This document shows positions 1 through 6,181 of a stretch of DNA of 8,886 nucleotides, piece by piece; the stretch's first letter is position 1; each line of letters opens with the position of its first letter. Below the pieces are notes generated by a model. That model saw only the letters and a program-made list of their open reading frames with translations. It was not told where the DNA came from and did no database searches. The DNA comes from Acidimicrobiaceae bacterium (GTDB lineage Bacteria > Actinomycetota > Acidimicrobiia > Acidimicrobiales > UBA8190). Position numbers and translations under genes: made by a program. Where the stretch lies: contig PKWD01000374.1 in assembly GCA_003131945.1 (NCBI GenBank), forward strand, positions 1,672 through 10,557, written 5' to 3'.

Positions 1-368
1 CGCGGAGCCGATCCGTGAGCGTCGACGAGATCCCCCGCCGACCGACTACTGCACGTCCTGTGCGTCGCCGGATCGAGAAGCCGACGGCGAGGGAGCCGTC
101 TTGTCTGTGTGACCGGATGCTTCGCGTCGAGCGTCCGGTCGGCGGTGCGGGAGCAGAGTCCGTCGATGCATGTACCCCTGCGGTCACTTTGCCGGACTCC
201 GTCATCGGTGTGTTCGACAACCCGTTGGACTCTGCATTCGTCGTGATTGCCCGGGCGCCGGGATGCGCGCACCTCGAGCGACGGGCCCGCAGCGACGGAT
301 GGGTCATGCATCGAGACGGGCCGTGACTTTTCTTCGGCGGACGTTGGTCACAGATGTTTAGGCGGCAA
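1..368. other. Left edge, no supported gene
   Basis: No convincing gene is visible here. A plus-strand reading from a GTG at 15 to 326 gives about 103 Arg-rich residues with no motif and no ribosome binding site. On the minus strand one frame is open across the whole stretch and off the left edge, and a second is open below position 350, but both translations are low-complexity Arg/Ser/Thr-rich sequence. In the first 60 bases G+C is spread almost evenly over the three codon positions (15, 13 and 14 of 20), which argues against coding. A 5' fragment of a minus-strand gene continuing past position 1 cannot be excluded. Confidence 0.4.
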
Positions 369-887
369 TCAGTCGAGGCGTCGCAGGTCCGCTCGGTAAC
401 GACGACCGTTTTTGACATATTCACTGGCCGCCACCCTTATCGCGTCAACGTTCGAGCGCTCGGGCTTCACGACTACAGGGACACCGACAGCGAGGGCACC
501 GGGTGGGACGTTGACTCCGTTGGTGACGACCGCTCCCGCCCCCACGGTTGCGCCCGCGCCGACCACGGCGTGATGGAGCACCACGGCGCCCGAACCGACC
601 AGGCACTCGTCCTCGAGGATGCACCCCTCAAGATGGACGAGGTGGCCCACGACACACCCGTCACCGACACGGGTGGGAAAGCCCGGGCCAGCATGGATGA
701 CGGTCCCGTCCTGAATCGAACTACGAGTTCCCACGGTGATCTCGCCATAGTCACCTCGAAGGACCGCACCGGGCCATACCGTGGCGTCTGGTCCGAGGGT
801 CACGGCTCCGATCACAATGGCGTCAGGGTGGACGAAAGCCTCGCCGTCAACGTCGGGGACCAGGTTACCGAGTGCGTAGAGCGCCAT
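369..887 (-). CDS. Gamma-class carbonic-anhydrase-like hexapeptide-repeat protein
   Basis: This 172-residue protein is a left-handed beta-helix protein of the gamma carbonic anhydrase (YrdA/PaaY-like) family. Members are trimeric, usually cytoplasmic, and bind metal between subunits; some hydrate CO2 and others have unknown substrates. Seen in the sequence: the usual opening MALYALGNLVP, hexapeptide repeats through most of the length, and the conserved Arg44, Asp46, Gln59 and Asp60. Two of the three expected zinc-ligand His are present (His65 and His82). The third position, His in the usual GHxxxLHGC, is Glu87 here (GHLVHLEGC), with an extra His85 two residues before it. The ATG at 887 is preferred over a GTG at 950 because the extra 21 residues lack family similarity. 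A TAGCGT box (896-901) lies 8 bases before the ATG, so a very short leader is possible. It is divergent from the small membrane protein gene. The family is sure; catalytic activity is uncertain. Confidence 0.9.
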   Translation of the reverse strand: MALYALGNLVPDVDGEAFVHPDAIVIGAVTLGPDATVWPGAVLRGDYGEITVGTRSSIQDGTVIHAGPGFPTRVGDGCVVGHLVHLEGCILEDECLVGSGAVVLHHAVVGAGATVGAGAVVTNGVNVPPGALAVGVPVVVKPERSNVDAIRVAASEYVKNGRRYRADLRRLD

Positions 888-1069
888 GGGCAACGACGCT
901 ACCGCTCCTCTACAACGGCCCGGCACAGGTCGGCTGGCATCGTGCCGCACTGAGACCAGAACCGACGAATCAGCTCGCTCCCAGGTCGGGCCCGAAATGG
1001 CTGGCCGTTCCCGTCAACAACATCGATCGAGCTCGGCCGCCTCGGGACAATCTGGCGTCTCTCGTAGCT

Positions 1070-1306
1070 ATGAGCGATACTCCGACCATGAACATTGTGC
1101 TGGCCGTCAGCGTCGCTCAAAAGCGTCACATGCAGGAGATTGGACTTGTTCTCGCCACGGTGGGTGCGGTTGCGGTCGTCCTCTCCGGGATATTCGGACT
1201 GCGGTCGATGACCCGCACCGTTGAACGATCGACGATGATCGTGGGCGGCGTCCTGCTCGGTGTCGGATTCATCGTCCAGCTGTTGGCTTTGCACGGCACG
1301 GCCTAG
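1070..1306 (+). CDS. Small two-helix membrane protein, hypothetical
   Basis: This is a 78-residue reading frame, or 72 residues if it starts at the ATG at 1088. It contains two hydrophobic stretches: about residues 24-43 (IGLVLATVGAVAVVLSGIFG) and about 57-74 (IVGGVLLGVGFIVQLLAL). A short basic loop (RSMTRTVER) joins them, so a hairpin with the loop in the cytoplasm is expected. I do not recognise a family. There is no clear Shine-Dalgarno sequence. A GATACT box at 1076-1081 sits exactly 6 bases before the second ATG, which would fit a leaderless start at 1088, but no good -35 is visible. The frame runs further upstream to 872, where it overlaps the carbonic anhydrase gene and reads like noise, so that extension is rejected. 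The two clean membrane segments are the main reason to accept it. Confidence 0.5.
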   Translation: MSDTPTMNIVLAVSVAQKRHMQEIGLVLATVGAVAVVLSGIFGLRSMTRTVERSTMIVGGVLLGVGFIVQLLALHGTA

Positions 1307-1383
1307 TAGTGATACCCGCATAGGTTGAACCACATATGTTGGAATGGCGGACAAGCGGAAAACGGTCGAGCGAAAGCCGTTGC

Positions 1384-2190
1384 TCAGGCGCGGCGCCCCT
1401 TTCGGCCGTAGCCGAATGTCTCAAGCAGGTCGCGCCCCTCACGTCGAACAATGGCGAAAGGCAGCGCGGTCGCAGGCCCGTGGCCGACACCGATCGATGT
1501 CGTGCGCACCTCTCCATTGCGCTCGCTCCACCGCTCGTCTTCCAGCCGAAGAGGCTTTGCACCATAGCTGTGCGGCCGGTCGGCGAAATCCAGCACGCCT
1601 TCATCCCATGATTCCCCCAACCAGCTCAAGAGCTTGCGGAGGGTCGGCTCCGGGTCGCGCACCAGGTCCTCGTAGCGAAGCTCCAAGACCCTGTCCTCAG
1701 GATGTGCGGCGCCGAATTCGTGCGCTGAGCGGACATAGCGGACCCAGGCGTGCGCGCTGCGCCGGACGCTCTTGAAGCCATAGAAACGACGCCATGCGTC
1801 GATGACGTCACGGGGGTCGCGGACAATGTGCACGATCTGTGACTCAGGGTACAGAACGTCGATGTAGTCGAGCATGAGCGCATAGTCGGGACTCTTGTCG
1901 GCCCAACGGATTTTGCCTTGGTGCTCGGCATAACGCAGGTGGAAGGCCTCGAACAAGGAACGGACGTTGTCATGCCATTCGGCGCGATCCAGGCCGAAGC
2001 CCGCCAGCGTGGGCCAGTTGCGCTCCTCGATGGCCCGGATGCCCCAAAGGAAGCGGCTCTCGGGCCCGGCGCTGATCGAAGGGTGGGAGTCGAGGATGAG
2101 CCGAAGCAACGTCGTCCCCGAACGTGGACAGCCCACGATGAAGATGGGTCGGGGTGTCCCGCTGCGTGACGGACCGTCATCGTCTGCCAT
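1384..2190 (-). CDS. Sulfotransferase family protein (PAPS-dependent type)
   Basis: This 268-residue protein is a predicted sulfotransferase (Sulfotransfer_3-like) that would move a sulfuryl group from PAPS to a hydroxyl or amino acceptor, probably a sugar or lipid. Seen in the sequence: the 5'-phosphosulfate loop GCPRSGTTLL at residues 20-29, the WADKSPDY segment at 96-103 typical of this branch, and the 3'-phosphate motif HIVRDPRDV at 121-129. A second conserved block, LELRYEDLVRDP, lies around 170. No signal peptide or membrane segment is visible, so it should be cytosolic. Its length is normal. The ATG at 2190 is preceded by a weak AGAG but no strong ribosome binding site. Nine bases upstream, in the same frame, is the TAG of a 26-codon small ORF that itself starts 2 bases after a methyltransferase stop, so the three are probably co-transcribed and coupled. 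The acceptor cannot be read from the sequence. Confidence 0.9.
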   Translation of the reverse strand: MADDDGPSRSGTPRPIFIVGCPRSGTTLLRLILDSHPSISAGPESRFLWGIRAIEERNWPTLAGFGLDRAEWHDNVRSLFEAFHLRYAEHQGKIRWADKSPDYALMLDYIDVLYPESQIVHIVRDPRDVIDAWRRFYGFKSVRRSAHAWVRYVRSAHEFGAAHPEDRVLELRYEDLVRDPEPTLRKLLSWLGESWDEGVLDFADRPHSYGAKPLRLEDERWSERNGEVRTTSIGVGHGPATALPFAIVRREGRDLLETFGYGRKGRRA

Positions 2191-2199
2191 GTCGCTGCT

Positions 2200-2280
2200 C
2201 TATCGACCGTGCAGGGCGCGCCGATCGAACCGGCGCATGAACTTGCTGTCGCCGTATATCCAGGGGTCGGTCGGCAGCAC
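2200..2280 (-). CDS. 26-codon small ORF between methyltransferase and sulfotransferase
   Basis: This short frame starts with GTG 2 bases after the stop of the upstream methyltransferase and ends with TAG 9 bases before the sulfotransferase ATG, in the same frame as the sulfotransferase. The peptide begins MLPTDPWIYGDSKFMRRF and ends in a basic stretch. It has no membrane segment and I recognise no family. Three readings are possible: a real coupled small protein; a former N-terminal extension of the sulfotransferase cut off by a nonsense codon; or chance. The tight spacing on both sides and a protein-like composition (Trp, Tyr, Phe and charged residues, with mostly G/C third positions) favour something once translated. 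Confidence 0.35.
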   Translation of the reverse strand: MLPTDPWIYGDSKFMRRFDRRALHGR

Positions 2281-2282
2281 AG

Positions 2283-3116
2283 CTATTTAACCGCCACGAT
2301 GACGTCTTGGAGCCGCTCAAATCCCGGATGGATAGGCTCCGTTATCCGGAGACCGCTGGAGGAAAACATGTCGCGGAGAAAGTTCGTCCGGTACCCGACG
2401 GCGGCCTCGGGCACGTTGGGATCCTGAACGGCGAAGTCACCCGACGAGTCGAGGTGCATCTTCGCCGTTCGCACATGGGCATAGCCGGACAGATCATCGC
2501 CGAACAAGAACCACGTTGAATAGCTGATTCCGTCGGATCGTAAGACCCGGCTGATCTCGTTCAGGTAGTTATGGGTGACGTCCGGGGGCAGATGCGTGAA
2601 CAAGGAGTGTGCCAAGACGAAATCGAACGATTCGTCTGGATACGGGAACTGGAGCTCAGCAGCTGAGGGAAGAGATGGATCAGGGTTGTACTCCGTGTTG
2701 AACAGGGGAATGAACCGAAAATGAAAGTTGGGAAACAAGGGTGTGATATGAGTTTGGGACCACTGGACCGGTTTCTCCATGACGTCGAAACCCTCGTAGC
2801 GCGCATCGCTCTGGAGGTAGTCGCACAAGTACCGAGCCGTTCGTCCCACTCCGCAACCGGCGTCCAATACATCATGATCTGGGCGCAGACCAGCCATGTT
2901 CACGCGTCCCATCGTGGTCAGCGCCACATCGTGAAAAGAGGCGGGAGGTCCAGCAAGGCCGCGCAACGAAAAGCTTGGAGCCGGGATCGTCGCTTCGACC
3001 GGAAAGAGCCCTCCCCCTTTTCTCGGTGAAGCGAGGGACTTCGGCCCGGGCGCGATCTTTGGCGACAACAGATGACGGATACGTGAGCCATACCTGCGAG
3101 CTGTGCTCGATTTCAT
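2283..3116 (-). CDS. Class I SAM-dependent methyltransferase
   Basis: This 277-residue protein has a Methyltransf_11/25-like Rossmann core after an N-terminal region of about 60 residues that I cannot assign. Seen in the sequence: motif I DVLDAGCGVGR at residues 82-92, an acidic end to strand 2 (YEGFDV, Asp111), the post-motif FDFVLAHSLFTHLPP around 164-178 followed by LNEISRVLRSDG, and a typical final strand ending DVIVAVK. It would methylate a small molecule or sugar, but the substrate is not visible. The ATG at 3116 is chosen over a TTG at 3185; AGGG lies 9 bases upstream of this ATG. It heads a minus-strand set in which the small ORF begins 2 bases after its stop and the sulfotransferase follows. 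Its upstream side faces the remains of an IS3-family transposase. Confidence 0.85.
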   Translation of the reverse strand: MKSSTARRYGSRIRHLLSPKIAPGPKSLASPRKGGGLFPVEATIPAPSFSLRGLAGPPASFHDVALTTMGRVNMAGLRPDHDVLDAGCGVGRTARYLCDYLQSDARYEGFDVMEKPVQWSQTHITPLFPNFHFRFIPLFNTEYNPDPSLPSAAELQFPYPDESFDFVLAHSLFTHLPPDVTHNYLNEISRVLRSDGISYSTWFLFGDDLSGYAHVRTAKMHLDSSGDFAVQDPNVPEAAVGYRTNFLRDMFSSSGLRITEPIHPGFERLQDVIVAVK

Positions 3117-3307
3117 TTGCGCCAACCCTGATTCCCCCTCGATCGCTGGACACCGCGGTGGCGCCAGTGGGCCAAGTCCGAGCAATGCTAGTGCGGTGTT
3201 ACTCGATCGGGAGCGATTGACCGCTTCTCGGATTTACCGCCAGCGGCGGACCTCAGTCACGATGTGCTTGGCTGCTTTGGCCCTGATGGACGGTCTGGGG
3301 CCCCAGC

Positions 3308-3760
3308 GTGAACAGCGACGCACTCCTTGATCGCCTCGAAGAGATGTCCAAACCCGTCGATGAGCACGAACAGCTCAAGGGCGCCTCGATGACGTCGAAC
3401 GGTGAACGAGCTGCTCCAGCTTCCTGGGAGCGGGCCGCGCCGACAGCCACCTGACATGGCCAACGGACAAATCCCTACCGCGAATCGCGATTCAAGACCC
3501 TCACGGAAGTGCCCGGGTTCCCGAGCGCTTCGGCTGTATCGAGGACGCCCGCAGGTTCTGTAAGGGGTTCGTCGGCGTCCTACAATCACGAACACCGGCT
3601 AGGGGGCATCAACGAACCAAGCCAGCCTCGGTTCACTGGTGGCGCCGCCCGCTGAGGTCTGGCCTGGCGCCGCCGAGACCCTTTGCGAGACACACCGTGC
3701 CCGGTTCCGCAGCGCCGGCGGCGGCCTGCGGGGGCTTCCCACGAACACCGGAGGGCGACG
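3308..3760 (+). pseudogene. IS3-family transposase (OrfB) remnant, multiply frameshifted
   Basis: This stretch carries the C-terminal half of an IS3-family transposase scattered over three plus frames. In order: a weak block ALLDRL...EHEQL (3320-3376), GASMTS (3380-3397), NELLQL (3405-3422), a degraded LG..R..SH.T block (3424-3468), TNPYRESRFKTL (3467-3502), then FGCIEDARRFCKGF (3529-3570), YNHEHRLGGI (3581-3610) and GAAETLCETHRARF (3666-3707). These match, in the right order, the IS3 pattern of HADRG..SMTS, NDNPYSE.QFKTLKY, PERFG.IEDAR.FC..F, WYN.EHRHSGI and the AE.L tail. At least five frame changes are needed. The catalytic Glu survives in PYRE, but the preceding HADR with its Asp seems deleted between EQL and GASM. 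The right IS end may lie near 3765-3805, which is tentative. The element is clearly dead. Confidence 0.8.
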
Positions 3761-3839
3761 TGCGTCTCTTGTTTCTGAAGTGCTCTTGTCGGCCGTGGCA
3801 ATACTTCGGCCATCTGGCCCGCCGATAGGAGTTCGTTCG

Positions 3840-3869
3840 TCGACAACACTTCGACTGGCAGCGTAAGCT
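3840..3869 (+). promoter_or_regulatory. Leaderless-type promoter of the 3876 methyltransferase
   Basis: The -35 candidate TCGACA (3840-3845) and the -10 candidate TAAGCT (3864-3869) are separated by 18 bases. The -10 box ends 6 bases before the ATG at 3876, so the A of the ATG would be at +1. There is no Shine-Dalgarno sequence. TANNNT placed 7-12 bases before the start codon is the known pattern of leaderless genes in actinobacteria. The fit of the middle -10 bases to TATAAT is weak. Confidence 0.45.
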
Positions 3870-3875
3870 CTCGCC

Positions 3876-4673
3876 ATGACGACGGGAGTGTCGAGTGGGG
3901 CGCCGGAGGGTGAACGTATCCCTAACCTGAAGTCGGGCGACCCCGATTACCGCGCGTTCGTAGGTCCACCCAGTCAATACGACATCATGGGAGCGACACA
4001 GTTCTCGCTCCTCTTCTCACTCGGTATGCGTAGCAAAGACCGAGTCCTCGACATCGGATGTGGCTCCCTGCGGTCCGGACGTCTTTTTATTGCCTATCTC
4101 GACTCGGGCAAATATACGGGGATTGAGCCGAACAAGTGGCTTGTTGACGATGCCATCGAGAAACAAATCGGTAAGGACGTACTGTCGATCAAGGCGCCGA
4201 CCTTCGTGTACAACGATCAATTCGACGTCTCGGGTTTGGGTAATTTCGATTTCATTGTGACGCAGTCCATCGCTTCCCACACCGGGCCCGATATGACAAA
4301 GCTGCTCTTGCGCTCGATAGGCGCTGCGTTATTGCCAAAGGGTGTCGCCGCCGTCACGTTCATGCATTCCAAACGGGTCGACAATGCCGCTGAAGGATGG
4401 TTCTATCCCGAGGGGGTTCGATATCGACGTGAAACAATCGACAGATGGATTCATGAAGTAGGTCTCAAGGGCACACCGATCGCGTGGTTCCATCCGAGGC
4501 AGACATGGTGGCTCGTGGTCCACGAGAAAACCGTGATACCGCCACGTGTCTTCAGGTGGTTGGCGCGGGGAGAAACCCTGGCAATGAAGCGGAGCTGGGA
4601 CCCTGTCGAGCGTGCAAGAGGGCCTGCAAACCTCGTGAGGGCGTCAATTGGTAAGGCGCTTCGGCACCGATAG
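3876..4673 (+). CDS. Class I SAM-dependent methyltransferase, low-GC
   Basis: This 265-residue protein is a class I methyltransferase of the kind found in surface polysaccharide loci. Seen in the sequence: motif I RVLDIGCGSLRSGR at residues 56-69, the SAM-ribose acidic residue in YTGIEPNKW (Glu84), FDFIVTQSIASHTG around 126-139 as the post-core segment, and strands ending near WWLVVHEK. The start region (YRAFVGPPSQYDIMGATQ) is also typical of this type. No membrane segment or signal peptide is visible. Two sampled rows inside the gene are 48-50% G+C, against about 65% in sampled rows elsewhere, and the gene sits between two dead IS elements, which suggests acquisition by transfer. It is alone on the plus strand and probably monocistronic from a leaderless promoter. 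The substrate is unknown. Confidence 0.85.
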   Translation: MTTGVSSGAPEGERIPNLKSGDPDYRAFVGPPSQYDIMGATQFSLLFSLGMRSKDRVLDIGCGSLRSGRLFIAYLDSGKYTGIEPNKWLVDDAIEKQIGKDVLSIKAPTFVYNDQFDVSGLGNFDFIVTQSIASHTGPDMTKLLLRSIGAALLPKGVAAVTFMHSKRVDNAAEGWFYPEGVRYRRETIDRWIHEVGLKGTPIAWFHPRQTWWLVVHEKTVIPPRVFRWLARGETLAMKRSWDPVERARGPANLVRASIGKALRHR

Positions 4674-4774
4674 ACCGGCGGCGTTGACGTCCCCCCGGGT
4701 GGTGTAAATGCCGGGGTCCAACCCGTGAGGTGGGCGGCCGGGTGATCTTCGGTGTGAAGCACAAGCCACACATC

Positions 4775-4782
4775 GAAAGGAG
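4775..4782 (+). promoter_or_regulatory. Orphaned ribosome binding site of the IS256 remnant
   Basis: GAAAGGAG is a strong Shine-Dalgarno match. Seven bases later, in the transposase frame, stands AGG (4790-4792) followed by the codons for TLVQSDLTELL. This is where the ATG of an IS256-type transposase would be expected, so the start codon appears to have mutated from ATG to AGG. Confidence 0.5.
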
Positions 4783-4789
4783 TCACCCG

Positions 4790-5132
4790 AGGACCCTTGT
4801 TCAGTCTGACCTCACCGAGCTGCTTGGAGCGATTCGCTCCGGCGACGACCTCGGCCGTCCGCTCGGCCGTCGCCTTCCTCCTCCAGGCTCTGATCGAGGC
4901 CAAGGTGGCCGACAGGACATCGGCACCGGCCGCAATGAGCGCAGCGACACCCGTGTCACCCGGCGAAACGGCAGTCGTGACCGGCTTCTGTTGACCAAGG
5001 CCGGCGACGTGACGGTGAAGATCCCGAAGCTGCGCTCGGGAAACTTCTTCCCCTCGATTCCTGGAGCGCCGCCGACCGATCGGTCGGGCGCTGTTCGCCG
5101 CGGTCATGGAGGCCTACGTGCACAGCGTCTCG
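4790..5132 (+). pseudogene. IS256-family transposase, decayed 5' fragment
   Basis: This is the first 110-120 codons of a mutator-type (IS256) transposase of normally about 400 residues. Reading with frame changes gives LVQSDLTELLGAIRSGDD, then AVRSAVAFLLQALIEAKVAD, then GRNERSDTRVTRRNGSRD, LLTKAGDVTVKIPKLRSG and FFPSI, then LERRRPIGRALFAAVMEAYV and HSVS. This is the family's N-terminal pattern (A..YERS..R...RNG.R, the LR.PKLR.G.FFP block, R..DRAL.AVV.EAYV.GVS). Three frameshifts are visible: near 4845-4855, two extra bases near 4915-4920, and one extra C near 5060. The start codon reads AGG. Similarity stops at HSVS, before the catalytic DDE core, so the 3' part is deleted. Bases 4680-4789 are probably the IS left end and leader; they begin within a few bases of the upstream methyltransferase stop. 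ORFs antisense to it are shadows. Confidence 0.85.
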
Positions 5133-5192
5133 GATGCGACCCGACGTGCGTCTTCTGCGGCTGACTACGATCTCAAAATCCAGAGGTCGCAT

Positions 5193-6173
5193 TTACATCT
5201 CTTGGCGGGACGTGATCTGGGCGGCGCCATTCAAGCGCCGGAGGTTTCCGAAGAATCGGCTAATCCGAAAGGTCCGTGAGGTGCGCGCCAATCGTTCGCT
5301 ATCGGCCAGCTGGCGCCTCGCCTTGTCGGCGCCGAGGCGAAGGGCGAGCACATCATCGACCCACAGCGGTGCCGGCCCGAGATTCGGAGAGTTCCAGGTT
5401 TGGTGCGGGCCGTCAAGCTTCCGCAAGACCTCAATGACCTCGTACTGACTTTCCCAGAGACCCGGTTGGCGGTCCACGGGTGCGTGCTGGTGACGGAGAT
5501 CGCTGGCAAGAGAAGCGATTGCCGGTTGGGCGGAGAGTGTGTCGACGGGAGCACCGATGCCTTCGAGGAAGGTTCCAAGCTCCTTGATCCAAGCGGACGG
5601 CCGGTCGAGGATCCGGTTGTATGCCGCCACGATCGTCGGGAGCCCAACGAGATTGACGCAGGCGGAGCGGACGTATCGATCCCACAAGGCAAGACCGAGC
5701 GTCATGCCCACGCCGTCACGGGCCTGAAGTGATCCTGCCACTTCGAGCGGGTCGCGGTAGACGAACACCGCCGCTGCAGGGAGCCCGACAACGGTTCGCC
5801 AAAAGGGAAGTGTGATGCAGTTGCGGGGGTCCTTCCACACCATGGGTCGCGAGGGAAAGCTCTGGGCAAAGGACTCGGCGGCACGAGCGCGCCAGATATC
5901 GAGTGCATGGTCCGATTCCCATCCCGGCTGCAATTCCGGTGGTCCCGACCACGTTCCGCCCAGGAATTGCAGGAGCCGGTCGTTGAAGCCCCTCAAGCTT
6001 CTGCTCTCAAAATTGCCGCGTTCATTGTCGCTGGAGGCCCTCGTGATGTCGGTTCCTGTCGGTGCGGCGATCCCCAGTGCGGCCAAGCTTCCGGTCGTTG
6101 CCGATGTGCCGCTGCGGTGCATGCCGATGACAAAGATGCAAAGCTGTCCCGGAGGTGGCTCTGGTTTCGGCAC
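5193..6173 (-). CDS. Sulfotransferase family protein
   Basis: This 326-residue protein is a predicted PAPS-dependent sulfotransferase from a different branch than the one at 1384-2190. Seen in the sequence: the 5'-phosphosulfate loop GMHRSGTS at residues 17-24, the NERGNFES segment at 50-57, VWKDPRNC at 112-119 and the 3'-phosphate motif VYRDPLEVAGSL at 138-149. The GMHRSGTS, E.GYFE-like and KDPR pattern is common in sulfotransferases encoded in polysaccharide and glycan loci. The C-terminal third (from about 230) is not assigned, and its last 40 residues are Arg-rich. The start is GTG, 8 bases after the stop of the upstream methyltransferase; a later ATG would fall inside the P-loop. The two genes are therefore likely in one operon and coupled. 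Its 3' end abuts the IS256 remnant, and there is no obvious terminator. The acceptor is unknown. Confidence 0.9.
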   Translation of the reverse strand: MPKPEPPPGQLCIFVIGMHRSGTSATTGSLAALGIAAPTGTDITRASSDNERGNFESRSLRGFNDRLLQFLGGTWSGPPELQPGWESDHALDIWRARAAESFAQSFPSRPMVWKDPRNCITLPFWRTVVGLPAAAVFVYRDPLEVAGSLQARDGVGMTLGLALWDRYVRSACVNLVGLPTIVAAYNRILDRPSAWIKELGTFLEGIGAPVDTLSAQPAIASLASDLRHQHAPVDRQPGLWESQYEVIEVLRKLDGPHQTWNSPNLGPAPLWVDDVLALRLGADKARRQLADSERLARTSRTFRISRFFGNLRRLNGAAQITSRQEM

Positions 6174-6181
6174 GAACTCTG

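Noticed and set aside
354..953. Long plus-strand frame of 199 codons opposite the carbonic anhydrase gene
   Set aside because: It is the antisense shadow of a well-supported gene on the minus strand; the protein has no motif and a His/Asp/Arg-rich composition.
1361..1381. AACGG...CCGTT inverted repeat as a terminator between the convergent genes
   Set aside because: The stem is only 5 base pairs with an 11-base loop and there is no T-run.
3308..3457. A GTG-started plus frame of about 50 codons as an independent small gene
   Set aside because: Its blocks EHEQL and GASMTS align with the IS3 transposase, so it is part of the remnant.
3581..3586. TACAAT as a -10 box in the gap
   Set aside because: These bases are the Tyr-Asn codons of the WYNHEH motif in the IS3 remnant, so the match is explained by old coding.
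3640..3674. Direct repeat TGGCGCCGCC (3640-3649 and 3665-3674) as an IS target duplication or operator
   Set aside because: It is a GC-rich 10-mer inside the decayed transposase and is likely chance.
4451..5107. Minus-strand frame of 218 codons
   Set aside because: It overlaps the methyltransferase 3' end and the IS256 remnant in antisense and has no recognisable domain.
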